A DNA stretch of 64,000 nucleotides from Diaminobutyricimonas aerilata (GCF_002797715.1 NZ_PGFF01000001.1:2875304-2939303), one strand, 5' to 3'. Numbered from the stretch's first letter, positions 45,201-54,043 are shown. The notes: generated by a model not told the origin, from the sequence alone. Translations and numbers: made by a program.

Positions 45201-45633
45201 CGATCAGACAATTCAGGGTGCGGTTGTTATCGGTCCGAGTGGAACCGGCGGCACAGGCGGCCGGAATGCCCGTCCACGTGGCTGCACTGCCACCGTTCGC
45301 TTCCGGCAGGGTCGAGCGCAGCACGACGCCGGTGTCGGCGCCACTGAAGGCGAAATCGAAGCGCACCTGGGCGGTGTCGCCGGTGCGGAGGATCTGGTCG
45401 GTAGCGGCGAGGGTCACGTCCATGCCGGCGCAGTGCGCGGCGGCGGTCGAACCCTGCGTCGCGCACGTGGAGGCCGCGTCTGCGGCGACGGTGCCCGAGT
45501 TCACGCGCGTCGCGCTCAGTGTGTAGGTCGCCGCAGAGGCGGGTACCGCCCCCACGAACACCGATCCGATCACCGCGAGCGTCGCAACGCCCGCCGTCAG
45601 TGCCCGCCAATAGCGCGTCGTCGTCCGGCGCAT
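39223..45633 (-). CDS. Giant surface protein with seven SdrD-B-like domains and IAVTG anchor
   Basis: The 2136-residue product has a signal peptide (to about SAAT, residue 35) and a 1000-residue N-terminal head with scattered Cys. DUF11-like parts follow (VGWNLTYANKTSNTFPGVDI). Seven consecutive SdrD-B/prealbumin-like domains run from about 1064 to 1828, each opening like VFDDLDGDGVRDAGE. These Asp-rich loops bind calcium in staphylococcal Sdr proteins and stiffen the stalk. Two DUF7507-like domains with Cys pairs follow. The end is GIAVTG, a transmembrane helix and RARSRRREDE; the motif differs from LAATG but keeps the A-x-T-G core. The ATG at 45633 has GGGGGA just upstream. Role: wall-anchored adhesin by architecture; ligand not inferable. 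Confidence 0.87.
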   Translation of the reverse strand: MRRTTTRYWRALTAGVATLAVIGSVFVGAVPASAATYTLSATRVNSGTVAADAASTCATQGSTAAAHCAGMDVTLAATDQILRTGDTAQVRFDFAFSGADTGVVLRSTLPEANGGSAATWTGIPAACAAGSTRTDNNRTLNCLIANPQGPGDGSVTATLFLEPLAFDGYTFTVPAQISSETSAAVAAVSTATYTSSSAPMYDARRNVLANNLPAPFFYRSATGEPGFAIPTSTYIAPAKVGGFSPLAGPVTWTETMTSAAIDVSSYRLLNWGNYGDGCAAEGTAATPGNAGYTGTALNISNQYSPIAGGLFDCAQAGGPGSPVQVTWQNPPAASGGVWAAAWLLLWVPLDAVPAGTTPAPTITITAFDPNDVNGVSNYLSDTEPATAVSNAGSFGQIVNADNRLVEKRPISDAAVGPYTGNSAFPAQLSPNQTTRNGSFVSQVRFENTGTVVQNPVQLCDVIDVTTQRITPFATSASVPANTYVVATTTGPTSDPILAPPYEPAGSYNPVATAAGNWAVAPSSYVVEYAAGELGGTTPTTAPLPDTAFTGVTCGDADTATGWHTSPSDPAITAYAQSLGLSDPLDVVNRVRITFLEDIEPGVSVAMKLHTTTRETYRAATTQAGQTIFATTRIGDVAVYDYPQITIAPWTPTAYTGPTVAGRINVDTSVDIVNTSKTSVQAGAPGDNRTTFTLRAAVAFGENVATTQPLRVLHRLPAGMRYVTGSASITPAHVLPQSDGATIIVWDLGDITGTTNGVTTTPDFTFTAEADPLAPTPSINHSTAVAESVSPTGVQIDQDLPIVACGAMLEVTIPPTSNVPVQSVSQIPPAADYTGCFGQLRNRRMDWQPITIGNAFLSLAALKTAFDSQVESGADDGVAGAEVGWNLTYANKTSNTFPGVDIVDVLPYPGDGRSPESDFSGTVDLKSITTTDAPSAVPNALPVSATIQPARTGTTFYVTGRAPAQIERDPYAASNLQGGSTVWCTLAQIGAAGCPANLPAVTAVRIISGQLATQEQEVVRLGFATEGAEDGDLMTNDAVARVVSVTTPVDISGDAILFDASSVAGTVWADMNADGVIDAAETGRLAGVAVRILGTATTSGATVDRTVTTAADGTYSFPGLPAGTYTVTVDQASARALNPAYALTADPDGAGSADGSFEVTLPLGTDVTARNFGFGTQSLAGTVFGDDDNDGAIDATEEGIGGVTVTLIGSDDLGAPVSRTVTSSASGAWTFDGLRPGTYQVLVTPPAGLLGGTNVAGSAGGTGGPAGSNIIAAVPLAPGENGVGYLFAMLEPRLIGGVVFSDLDGDGTQDAGEPGIAGVTMTLSGDADLTTTTLADGTFAFAGLAPGEYTLTETQPTGYLNGETALNGSVGSVDGDVISEIVVGSTSDTDGYTFGELAPASIAGVVYHDLNANGVQDAGEPGIEGAAVTLSGTSAAGPITTGADGSYLFSSLRPGTYAVTATEVDGYVDGFETAGTAGGDVDNASATSDDITGIDLGVGQAATGYLFGDVQSASITGAVFADADDDGVRDAGEAGIPTTTVTLTGTTLFGTAVNLTRTTAADGAYTFDGLLPGTYSVAETQPTGYFDGKDAAGSAGGTVGADVVSGIVLASATQATGYLFGERAPVGLSGAVFDDLDGDGVRDAGEDGVDGVTITLRNAADAIVATTDTDASGAWSFPSLAPGTYSVVEEGQPLAGYADGLSVVGTAGGTATTNRIDGIVLNGAASGYLFAELPLSAIRGFVWNDADDDGVKDADEAPIAGVEITLSGADDRVTTTGADGSFTFAGLEAGTYTLTEADLDNWSDGATLVGTAGGTAAFNSVSDIVITPGTDATGYGFGERAAELQLIVSTQTQDAQVETGPYVKVGDPVRWTYRVVNNGDTSLNGITVTDDVLGAIDCPATEVLPGATLDCVADGTAEAGQYENTGTVTANVVPRSGGPGIRAITELTASDVSHYFGMEPSATIEATANGQDTLASPGPVFANGTAVTIDLVIRNTGNVPLTLDSVGSDALGVVDCGGVTVLEVGATIECTTTWTPTAGNYAFPVEALLSGPDGTDVDGAAVETAVAADTIVFLQVLEPNVPMPTPGDGDGIAVTGLSVAWPMILVAVLVLLGAGVLLLVWRARSRRREDESVTTTE

Positions 45634-45887
45634 CGTTCCCCCGTTTGCTTCGTTGCCACCCGCGGCCGTACCGCGGGAATCCACCCATGGCGACGCGACG
45701 GACGCTGAACGCGTCCCCCCCCTCGGCGCATCCCCTCAGCCCCAGATATCGTGCACGCACGAAAGAGGGGAGGCGCCCTCGAAGCATAACCCGCCTTGAC
45801 ATTGGCTGGGAAGCATCGAGTGACGATCCGGTAACGGACCGACGTGGGTGCCGCCCCCGACGGATGCGGCCCCTCGACAGTGTCCGA
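45634..45887 (-). promoter_or_regulatory. Upstream region of the SdrD-repeat gene
   Basis: This 254-base gap downstream of lsr2 contains a minus-strand TATGCT (45783-45788), the best -10 candidate, with no good -35. It would give a leader of about 145 bases. A TCTGGGG half-site (minus strand, about 45739-45747) resembles one arm of the dyads before adhesins A and B. No clear terminator for lsr2 was recognised. Confidence 0.35.
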
Positions 45888-46217
45888 TCAGTGGGCGGCT
45901 TCGTACGCCTCGATGACGGCGGTGGGGATGCGGCCGCGCTGGTTGACCTCGTGGCCGTTGTCGGCGGCCCAGGCCCGCACGGCGGCGAGGTTGAGAGGAA
46001 CACCGCGTCGAGGCCGGGACGACGCGCTGTCGCCGCGCGAACCGCCCGCGGGCCGGGCGGCGTCGATGAACGGCTGCAGAGCAGACTCGAGCTTCGCCCG
46101 GTTGGCCTCCGACAGGTCGATCTCGTAGCGCTTGCCGTCGAAGCCGAACGTCACCGTCTCGGCGTCCTCCGACCCGTCGAGGTCATCCGTGATGGTCACA
46201 ATCGTGCGCTTCGCCAT
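45888..46217 (-). CDS. lsr2: Lsr2 nucleoid-associated protein (xenogeneic silencer)
   Basis: Lsr2 is the actinobacterial counterpart of H-NS: it oligomerises, bridges DNA and silences AT-rich or foreign genes. The 109-residue length fits. The N-terminal dimerisation part starts MAKRTIVTITDDLDGSEDAE and includes TVTFGFDGKRYEIDLSEANR. The C-terminal DNA-binding domain has NLAAVRAWAADNGHEVNQRG followed by RIPTAVIEAYEAAH, with the AT-hook-like R-G-R loop. The ATG at 46217 is chosen because Lsr2 proteins begin at this MAKR. Its position inside a cluster of giant surface genes is notable, but Lsr2 acts genome-wide, so local control is only a possibility. Confidence 0.95.
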   Translation of the reverse strand: MAKRTIVTITDDLDGSEDAETVTFGFDGKRYEIDLSEANRAKLESALQPFIDAARPAGGSRGDSASSRPRRGVPLNLAAVRAWAADNGHEVNQRGRIPTAVIEAYEAAH

Positions 46218-46224
46218 GCGAGCG

Positions 46225-46230
46225 ACCTTA
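46225..46230 (-). promoter_or_regulatory. Candidate -10 of lsr2 suggesting a leaderless transcript
   Basis: On the minus strand TAAGGT lies exactly seven bases before the lsr2 ATG, the spacing expected when transcription starts at the A of ATG. No -35 is clear. The AAGG could instead serve as a weak ribosome-binding site, so the two readings compete. Confidence 0.4.
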
Positions 46231-46280
46231 CCGCGGAGCGGCACGACGACGGCGGATGCTGCCCCGCGGGGCGGGAACGG

Positions 46281-46315
46281 CGAAGGGCCGCACCCCATCG
46301 GGGTACGGCCCTTCG
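46281..46315 (-). terminator. Hairpin terminator of the 2571-residue surface gene
   Basis: A 16-base stem (CGAAGGGCCGCACCCC with its complement, one wobble) around an ATC loop lies 13 bases past the stop at 46328 and separates that gene from lsr2. It belongs to the family also seen at 39176-39214 and 63940-63975. Confidence 0.85.
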
Positions 46316-46327
46316 TGTCCGTTCGGG

Positions 46328-49300
46328 TTACTCGGCGCCGAGTCGGCGGCGACGCTGGATGTACAGCACCGTCAGCAGACCCAGCAGCAACAACGCGATG
46401 CCGACCAGCACGGTCGTGGTGATCACGGCACCGGTCGCGGCGAGGGCGTTGACGACCGTGTTGGTGGTGGAGGTCCGCGGTGCGGGCACCCCGTCCACCG
46501 TCAGCGACACCAGCGACCCGTCGACCGCGGCCACGTTGACCAGGTCGGCACCGTCCGCGGCGTTGGCGCGCACGTTCACCGCGTAGGTGATCGTCGCCAC
46601 ATCGCCGGAGTCGAGTGCGCCCGACCAGGTCAGCGTCGTGCCATCCATCACGACTTCACCGGTGTCCGAGGTCGGCACACCCGCGAGGGTCGCGTCATCC
46701 AGTACATCGGAGAGGTCATCCGTCATCGCCGCGGGGTCATCCGCCGGCAGGTCCACGGCTCCGGTGTTCGTCACCACGATCGTGTACTGCACGCTGCCAC
46801 CCTGCGCGACACTCGACCCACTCGCCGTCTTCTCCACCGACAACGCCGGCAGAGCGGATGCGGTCACGGCACACACGGTGCTCGTCTCGCAATCCTCGAC
46901 GACGGGCGTCTCGGGCTCCACGTCCAGTGGCTGAGCTTGGAACGCGACGTTCCGCAACAGCGCGTTTCCGCCACCCGTCACCTCGACCGTGTAGCTGACC
47001 GTGACGGTCTCGCCCGCCAGGAGCGCGCCCGTCCAGTCGAACCGGTCGCCGTGCGAGGTGATCGTGCCGACCTCGGGGGTCGCCGTCGGAGCGGCCACCA
47101 GCTCGGTCTCGTCGAGAACGTCCGTCAGGTCGTCCCACACCACGGCCGGGTAGAGGGCGGTGTAGTCGCCATCACCGGTGTTCTCGATCGTGATCTCGTA
47201 CACCGCCTCATCGCCGATGCGCAGCACCGGATCCTCGGTGGTCACCGCCTTGGTCACCACGAGCTCGGGCACCTCGACGTCGGCAGTGGAGACCGCGTCG
47301 GTCGTGAGGACACCGTCGACACCGGAGACGACGGTGGCGGTGTTACCCCAACCACCCGGCTCGGTGCCCTGGTCCTCCGGAAGCACAGCCCGCACCGTCA
47401 CATCGAACACGTGGAGGGTACTCGGCGCGAGCGGAGTGCCGTCAGCCACGAGCTGCAGCTGAGTCTGGCCATCCCAATCCGCTTCCACCGCCGGACCACC
47501 CGCACGCGACGCCGCGGACACGATCGTCACCTCGGCGTCCGCCGGGAAGTCCAACTCATCCCTCAGACCATAGGAGAGGCCCACCGTCGACGGGTTGGAT
47601 ACCGTCATCGTGTACGACAGCAACCACGACCGATCCGGCTGCTGCGTCGGCACACCGTTCAGCTCCTTCGTCACACCCGGATCCCACGCGGTCGCGCACG
47701 CGGAGCTGTCGACGGTTGCGATCCCCGTGCTGAGCGACGCGGTGTTGAGGAAGCCGGTGCCGGTCTCGCCGGCGTCGACCGTGCAGTCGCCCGCCGGGTC
47801 GTTCCCGGTCACGGATCCCGAGTCGATGATCGCGCGCACCGTGTAGGTGTGCGACCCCGCAGCCGGCAGAAGGATGTCCTCCGAGATCGTGGTCGCGTCA
47901 GCACCGTTCCAATCCGGCTCCGCCGTCACACCCGCCGGGAGCGCGACGACCTGCGGCGCCTCGTCGAGCACGATCCCCTCACCCAGGGCGAACTCGTCAT
48001 CCAACGTGTAGGTGCTCGCCGAGGTCGCGGAGGGGTTCGCCACCGTGACGCGGTACAGCACCTCCCACGTGCCATCGGCCTGCTGATCCTGGGAGAGCAC
48101 CGACTTCGTCAGCCCCGGCACCGGCACGTCTGGCACATCCGCACACGCCACCGCACCGGACACCCGAGCACCCACGCGGATCTCGGCCTCATTGCGCAGC
48201 CCGCCTCCGCCCTGGGCCGGGTCGCACCGGGCGGCATCCAGCGTGCCCGACGGCACGTCGAACCGCACCGTCACCCGGTAGGTGTGGGTCGTCGGCGTGT
48301 TCGCGTCGATCGCCTGACCGATGGACCCGCTCGCGAGTTCGAGGGAGTCGACTCCGTCGAAATCGGGGTTGATCGAGGCTCCTGCGGGACCGCTCACCGC
48401 CACGTCGACGATGGCGACCTCCTCCGGGAAGCCGAGGGTGTCGGTCAGCTCGTAGGGGATCGAACCCGTCGTCGTGGTCGAGCGGTTCCGCACCGTGATG
48501 TCGTACCGCATGGTCCAGGTCCCGGTCGACGCATCCTGCGTGGGAGCACCGACCGTCGTCTTGACCACGCTCGGGTCGTTGATCGGCTCGCAGGCATCAG
48601 CCGTTCGCGTGACATCGCCGGAGGTGAGCGTCGCGAGGTTGCGATATCCGGTCCCCGACTCTCCCCCGTCGATCCGGCAGTCCGCCGCCGCGCTCTCGAC
48701 GTCGAAATCGCCCGGGTCGGCCGTGACCGTGGCCGTGTAGCGGTGGGTCGTCCCCGCCGCCAGCAGGTGATCCGTCGTCACGACGGTCGTCGACCGGCCG
48801 TCCCACTCGCTCGTGGGCCCGTCCGACGAGGTCATCACCGCGTCGAGCACCGTCACGCCCTCGGCGAAGCCGAGCTCATCCTCGAGGCTGTACCGCGTGG
48901 AGTGGGTCGGGCTCGGGTTGGAGACGTCGATCGTGTAGACGAGCGTCCAGTCGCCGGCTCCGGAGATCGACGACGAGGCCACGCTCTTGCGGATGTCGGG
49001 CACCGGCTGGGTGAGCGCGGTCGCGCACGCCGACGCGGTGTCGATCACCGTGTCACTCGAGCCGGAGAGCAGTGTCACCCGGTTCGCATAGCCGCCGTCA
49101 CCCGCGGGCGGGCACGCGAGCCCGGACGCGGGGGCGGCGCCGGCGCGGGCGTCGAACACGACGGTGACGGAGAACACCCGGATCGCGGGATCAGCGACCG
49201 TTCCGGCCGGGATCCGGTCCGGCGCCGTGAGGAGCGCCGTGTCGCCGGTTCCGAAGGCGGGGTTGAGCGCCGCATCCGCGGGCCCCGCGGTGTGGACCGA

Positions 49301-52300
49301 CTCGACGGCGATGCCGGTCGGCACGGTCAACAGGTCGTCGAGGGTGTAGGCGAGAGTCGCCGGCGCCGGGTTCGTGTTCGATACGGTGACCGTGTAGGTC
49401 ACCTGCCAGGAGCCGTCGGGCAACTGCGAGACCGCACCGGCCGTCTTGTCGACGGCCGGGGCCGCCGGCGCGGCGCACGCCTCTTCGTGGAAGCTGCGAC
49501 CGTCGGCGAGCGACAGCGTCGCACGATTCGCGAAGCCGGAGGTGACCCCCGCGACGCAGGTGGCGGCCGCTGTGCCGAGGGTGGCCCCGGCGTCGGCGAT
49601 CACGGTCACCTGGTACGTGTGCTGGCCATCGGCGGGGAGGGTGACCGCCTGAGCGACGGCTCCGGATCCCGCCCACGCGGGCGACGTCAGGACGACCCCC
49701 TCGGGCGCGGAGGTCACGGACGCGTCGAGCACCTCGATGCCCGCACCGAAGGCGAGCGCGTCGGCCAGGCTGTACGTCGTCGGTGCCGTCGGGTCGAGGT
49801 TCGTCACCACGAGGTCGTACACGGTGGTCCACGTGCCGTCGTCGTTCTGCGTCAGCGACGCCACCCGCTTGAGCAGTGTCGGCGCGAACGTCGCTGTCAC
49901 GCTCGCGCACGAGTCGCCGTCGTCATCCACGCCGTCGGTGCACACGGATGCGGAGTCGCCGACGAAGACGGTGTTCGTCAGGACGCGGTCGCCGCCGGTG
50001 GCGTCGCCGACGTTCACCCGGTAGGTCAGCACGAGCTGCGAGCCCACGTCGAGCGCGCCCGTCCACCGCAGCAGACCCCCGGCATCCGGATCGGCGACGG
50101 TTCGCGGGGAGCCGCCGTCGATCCGAATCTCGGCGGAATCGGTCGCGAATGCGGCATCGTCGAGAACCTCGCCGAGGTCATCGACGAGGGCCGCCTCGTC
50201 GGTCGCATAGTCCACCGTGCCGTCGTTGGTGAGCGTCACCGTGTACGCCACCGCATCGCCCTGACGCACACCGGCGGGGGCCGCGTCGCTCGACTTGGTG
50301 ACCGTGAGCCGCTGCAACTCGTCGACGTCGGCGGCCTCGTCGCGGACGGTGGCACTCGAGTCCGCGGGATCCGTCGCGGTCACTGCGGCGGTGTTCTCGA
50401 CCTGGCCGCGTGCGTCCGCCGCGATGGTCACCGTCACGGCACGCACAGCGGAACTGCCCGGAGCTGCGGAGCCACCGGTTCCACCGGAGTTCGGCGTCGC
50501 CGCAGCGGCGAGGTCGAGTGCCGGCCAGGTGACGGTGCCTCCCGTCCCGTCCGGAGCCGCGCCGGTGTGCACTCCGCCGTCCGTCGCGCTGACGAAGACG
50601 ACATCATCCGGCAGGGTGTCGGTGAGGACGGCCCCGGCGACCGTCTCGCCGACGAGGCCGTTCGTCGCCGTGATCTCGTAGGTCACCGTGTCACCGGGAG
50701 TGACGACGTCCCGGCCGTCGGTCTTGCTCAGTTCGAGTGCCGAGTCGAACGGCACGACGGCGAGGCATCCCTCGCTGGTGTTGTTGGCCGGACGCGGGTC
50801 GTACATCGCGCCGGCGACCTCACCGGGGACGCACACGGGCCCGTCGGCCGACAGCGGCTTCACGGCGAGGGCGAGAGTGCGCGACGCCCCGATGGCCAAG
50901 GTGGTGGTCGTGCCGTCCGGCGCGACGGGTACACAGCTGACGCGCACGGGTCCGTCGAGGGGGAGGCTGCCGCTCGGCGACGCCGTGCACGCCCATCCCT
51001 GCGGCGACAGCGAGCGCACCTGGATGCCCGCCGGGATGTCGAGCACCGCGGTGGCCGGCGCGTTCTGCGAACCGCCGTGGTTGATCACGGTGTACGGGAG
51101 GACGCCATTGCGGCCCTCCTGCAGCGGCAGTCGATCGGGGACCTGGATCTCGAGATCGGCCTCCGCCGTCACCGCACAGACGGCGGGCGGCTCGGACGGC
51201 AGGGTCTGCGCGGTGTCGATCGCGACGGAGTTGCACGCGCGGGCGTCGGCGCTCGAACCGGGGTTGACGGTCGCCGTGTACTCGAAGCGCACCGAAGCGC
51301 CCGGTGCCAGGTTGCCCGCGTACTGCGCACGGATCGCTCGCATGCCCGACGCCGTGCTCCCCCACGAGCCGGTCGTGCTGCCGCTGAACACCTCGGGCCT
51401 GGGCGGGCTGGTCGACGACGAGTAGCTGAGCGTCAGGCCGCTCGAGATGTTCGAGGCGGAAGCGAGCGTCTCGGCGAAGGTCGACCCGCGCGGCGTCGAC
51501 GAGGTCGCATCGGAGGTGCCGACGTCGCCGACGTACGGGAGCACGTCGTAGGCCACGACGCCGTTGAGCTGCGTGTTGCCCCCGTTGAGGATCGTGACGC
51601 GATAGCGGATGTCGGTGGCCGTCGTCGAGACCGGCACCGGTTTCGAACTGTCACCGACCCAGTTGCATCCGCCCGCCCCATCCGGCAGGCAGATCTCCTT
51701 CAGCACCGTGGCCGCCGACGACGAGCCGACGGAGACGGCCTGGGTCGCCGAGGCGAACCACTCGCTGGTCGAACCGTCCTGGTCGACGTCCGGCGCATCC
51801 TGAACGCCGCCGTTGAACGTGCCCGTCGTGGAGTCGAAGCTGTGCCGGGAGTCGCCCATCCAGGCGGTCGCCTGGCTACTCGTACCTGCGGTCACGGCGA
51901 AGGTCGGGCGAGCGGTCACGCTGAGATCGGGCCAGACGGCGTTCTCGCCGAACACGGTGGTGTCGGGCCAGGTCACGACGACCGCCTCGCGCTGCGCTCC
52001 GCCGATGGTGACGGCGCGCGGCGGGGAGATCTGGTATCCCGGACTGACGGTCTGGGTGCCGAAGGTGGCGCTGCCCGGAACGATCGTCCAGCCGACCGGG
52101 GCGATGAAGACGTACTGCGGCGTGATGTCCTGATCGTTCGCGATGTTCGCGGTCGATCCGCGGACGGTGAAGGTGACGTCGCGGCCCGGTACCGCCGTGC
52201 CGCCGCCCGCGACGACCGCCGCGACGGGGAACGCCGCGGCGAACGTCGGCCTCGCGGCCGCCACCTTCGGGTACTCGCGCAGCTGCACGTTGCGCGAGAC

Positions 52301-54043
52301 CGTCTGGGACGGGGTCACGATCGACGTGTCGGGGTAGGAGATCGACACCGTCGCGGTGTTGGTGCGCACCCCGAGCGGCGCACCGGTCGTCACGCTGTAG
52401 TCGAACACCACCTGCCAGGCCGTGCCGGTCGCGGTGTCGGCGGGTCGAAGGTTCCCTCCCGCCACGGACCCGCTGGTGACCGTCGCCGCGGTGTAACGGC
52501 ATCCGCTCGACCGCTGCCCAGCGGTCAGGGAGACCGTGGTCGCCGTCGTCGTCCCGCTCACCGGGGCGGATGACCCGCACCGATAGGTCCAGTCGATCGT
52601 CGGAACCGGGGTGGTCGCGCTCGCCCGGATCGCGTGCACGGGAGCTCCGGGCAGGTCGAGAGTCGAGTCGGCGATGGTGATGTTGCCGGGCGCGTTCCCG
52701 GCGTTGTATCCGGTGACGACCCAGCTCTTCGCGTTGTCGGCGAACGCCGCCAGCGGCTGGCCGGGCGTGCACACCCGGTTCCAGTCGTCGCGCCCGCTCG
52801 ACGGACAGGTCTCGCCCGAGACGTCGGGCGGCACGTTGACCAGACGTGTGGTGCGGTCGGCGGCCGTCGCGTCCGCGGTGCTGTCCTTGCCCGCGTTCAG
52901 TCGTCCGAACGGTTCGTAGCAGGTCACCGGGTACGCGGCCGAGGCGTCCGCGGTTTTCGTGGTGCGGAGCGCATCGAGGTAGGTCGCGGTCACCGCGACG
53001 GACGGCGTCACCGTCTCGTCGAAGTTGCAGCCGCTGGGGTCGCTCGTGAAGGCACTGGCCGGGTAGTTCAGCACGACGTTGCGCGGGGTGTAGCAGGGGG
53101 CGTTCTGGTTCCAGTTGTTCTGCGGGGCGGCCGTCGCGCCCCACCCGCCGGCGGCGCAGTAGGTCGGCGCGTCGACGGTGCCCTCGCTCCAGGTGACGGT
53201 CCTCGCTACCGGATCCCACACACCACCGCGGTCGGCGGAGACGAACGTGGCCTCCTCCGGGACCTGCATGGTCACGGTGTAGTTGCCTGCCGCGAAGACG
53301 TTCGACCGTCCCACGATGTTGCCCCCGGTGCGCACGAACGAGCCGGTGCTCATCCTCACCTGGTGGCTGATGTTGACGTCGGGCTTGATGGGGCCGGGGT
53401 TCGTGATGACGATCGAGGGGGCGGGAACGGTCGAGATCCGCCAGGTGACCGGCGCGGCGTCGGCCTGCGCCGGAGCGACCGCCGTCGATGAGCTGATCGT
53501 GACGCCGTTCGCGATCTGGAACCCGTCCGGGAAGATCTGCCCGGGCGCCGCGTTGGCGTTCCTCGCCGGCGTGGTGCTGTACGAGATCGAGAAGGATCCG
53601 GATGTGCCCGCCGGCAGCGTGCCGAGGTTGACCGTGCGACCGTTCGCGTCGTCACCCGTCACCGTGCCGCCCGTGGGCGGCGCCGTCCACGTCGAGAAGG
53701 TGAGCAGTCTGAGGGGCACAGTCGACGTGATGCCCCACGGGTTCACCTGCGCCGGGTTGAACTGCACCACGGTGTTCTCGCACGCCGCGACGGAGCACAC
53801 GAAGTTCACGCGGTAGCCGACGTTGGGCTGGTTCCAGGACGCCTCGGTGATCGGTTGCCCCGTGACGTAGTCGATCGGCTCGATCGACACCGACAGCACC
53901 CCGTCACCGGCCGCGGCGGCCGGCGACGCGGGCAGCACCCCGATCGCCAGCGCCAGCGCGAGCGCCGGTGGCAGCAGTCGGCGCGCGGCCGTGCCCATTC
54001 TTCGTGCCGCTGCGGAGCGTCGCCCCACCGATCGTCGCTGCAT
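46328..54043 (-). CDS. Giant DUF11-repeat surface protein (2571 residues), LAATG anchor
   Basis: The ATG at 54043 follows GGGGG by seven bases. A signal peptide ends near ASPAAAAG. The first 1100 residues form a head homologous to that of the neighbouring 1852-residue protein: ISEPID/IEITPVN start, NLGTLPAGTS, CPSSGRDDWNRVCTPGQPLA against CPESGRDDWGTTCTPGGAVA, and ISPQYVFIAPVGW-type text. Two DUF11-like units (LELSKTDGRDVVTPGDTVTY near 1104, VTKSSDAAPAGVRQG near 1248) follow. Six longer units with D-G-x-W-x-x-x-Y-x-I-x-V-x-N cores (LLKRVAS, VDKTAGA, IRKSVAS, VVKTTVGA, LTKSVLS, VTKELNG; about 1390-2255) come next. Two units close to those of adhesins A and B finish the stalk. The end is NALAATG, a transmembrane helix and QRRRRLGAE. 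Role: wall-anchored adhesin by architecture. Confidence 0.87.
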   Translation of the reverse strand: MQRRSVGRRSAAARRMGTAARRLLPPALALALAIGVLPASPAAAAGDGVLSVSIEPIDYVTGQPITEASWNQPNVGYRVNFVCSVAACENTVVQFNPAQVNPWGITSTVPLRLLTFSTWTAPPTGGTVTGDDANGRTVNLGTLPAGTSGSFSISYSTTPARNANAAPGQIFPDGFQIANGVTISSSTAVAPAQADAAPVTWRISTVPAPSIVITNPGPIKPDVNISHQVRMSTGSFVRTGGNIVGRSNVFAAGNYTVTMQVPEEATFVSADRGGVWDPVARTVTWSEGTVDAPTYCAAGGWGATAAPQNNWNQNAPCYTPRNVVLNYPASAFTSDPSGCNFDETVTPSVAVTATYLDALRTTKTADASAAYPVTCYEPFGRLNAGKDSTADATAADRTTRLVNVPPDVSGETCPSSGRDDWNRVCTPGQPLAAFADNAKSWVVTGYNAGNAPGNITIADSTLDLPGAPVHAIRASATTPVPTIDWTYRCGSSAPVSGTTTATTVSLTAGQRSSGCRYTAATVTSGSVAGGNLRPADTATGTAWQVVFDYSVTTGAPLGVRTNTATVSISYPDTSIVTPSQTVSRNVQLREYPKVAAARPTFAAAFPVAAVVAGGGTAVPGRDVTFTVRGSTANIANDQDITPQYVFIAPVGWTIVPGSATFGTQTVSPGYQISPPRAVTIGGAQREAVVVTWPDTTVFGENAVWPDLSVTARPTFAVTAGTSSQATAWMGDSRHSFDSTTGTFNGGVQDAPDVDQDGSTSEWFASATQAVSVGSSSAATVLKEICLPDGAGGCNWVGDSSKPVPVSTTATDIRYRVTILNGGNTQLNGVVAYDVLPYVGDVGTSDATSSTPRGSTFAETLASASNISSGLTLSYSSSTSPPRPEVFSGSTTGSWGSTASGMRAIRAQYAGNLAPGASVRFEYTATVNPGSSADARACNSVAIDTAQTLPSEPPAVCAVTAEADLEIQVPDRLPLQEGRNGVLPYTVINHGGSQNAPATAVLDIPAGIQVRSLSPQGWACTASPSGSLPLDGPVRVSCVPVAPDGTTTTLAIGASRTLALAVKPLSADGPVCVPGEVAGAMYDPRPANNTSEGCLAVVPFDSALELSKTDGRDVVTPGDTVTYEITATNGLVGETVAGAVLTDTLPDDVVFVSATDGGVHTGAAPDGTGGTVTWPALDLAAAATPNSGGTGGSAAPGSSAVRAVTVTIAADARGQVENTAAVTATDPADSSATVRDEAADVDELQRLTVTKSSDAAPAGVRQGDAVAYTVTLTNDGTVDYATDEAALVDDLGEVLDDAAFATDSAEIRIDGGSPRTVADPDAGGLLRWTGALDVGSQLVLTYRVNVGDATGGDRVLTNTVFVGDSASVCTDGVDDDGDSCASVTATFAPTLLKRVASLTQNDDGTWTTVYDLVVTNLDPTAPTTYSLADALAFGAGIEVLDASVTSAPEGVVLTSPAWAGSGAVAQAVTLPADGQHTYQVTVIADAGATLGTAAATCVAGVTSGFANRATLSLADGRSFHEEACAAPAAPAVDKTAGAVSQLPDGSWQVTYTVTVSNTNPAPATLAYTLDDLLTVPTGIAVESVHTAGPADAALNPAFGTGDTALLTAPDRIPAGTVADPAIRVFSVTVVFDARAGAAPASGLACPPAGDGGYANRVTLLSGSSDTVIDTASACATALTQPVPDIRKSVASSSISGAGDWTLVYTIDVSNPSPTHSTRYSLEDELGFAEGVTVLDAVMTSSDGPTSEWDGRSTTVVTTDHLLAAGTTHRYTATVTADPGDFDVESAAADCRIDGGESGTGYRNLATLTSGDVTRTADACEPINDPSVVKTTVGAPTQDASTGTWTMRYDITVRNRSTTTTGSIPYELTDTLGFPEEVAIVDVAVSGPAGASINPDFDGVDSLELASGSIGQAIDANTPTTHTYRVTVRFDVPSGTLDAARCDPAQGGGGLRNEAEIRVGARVSGAVACADVPDVPVPGLTKSVLSQDQQADGTWEVLYRVTVANPSATSASTYTLDDEFALGEGIVLDEAPQVVALPAGVTAEPDWNGADATTISEDILLPAAGSHTYTVRAIIDSGSVTGNDPAGDCTVDAGETGTGFLNTASLSTGIATVDSSACATAWDPGVTKELNGVPTQQPDRSWLLSYTMTVSNPSTVGLSYGLRDELDFPADAEVTIVSAASRAGGPAVEADWDGQTQLQLVADGTPLAPSTLHVFDVTVRAVLPEDQGTEPGGWGNTATVVSGVDGVLTTDAVSTADVEVPELVVTKAVTTEDPVLRIGDEAVYEITIENTGDGDYTALYPAVVWDDLTDVLDETELVAAPTATPEVGTITSHGDRFDWTGALLAGETVTVSYTVEVTGGGNALLRNVAFQAQPLDVEPETPVVEDCETSTVCAVTASALPALSVEKTASGSSVAQGGSVQYTIVVTNTGAVDLPADDPAAMTDDLSDVLDDATLAGVPTSDTGEVVMDGTTLTWSGALDSGDVATITYAVNVRANAADGADLVNVAAVDGSLVSLTVDGVPAPRTSTTNTVVNALAATGAVITTTVLVGIALLLLGLLTVLYIQRRRRLGAE

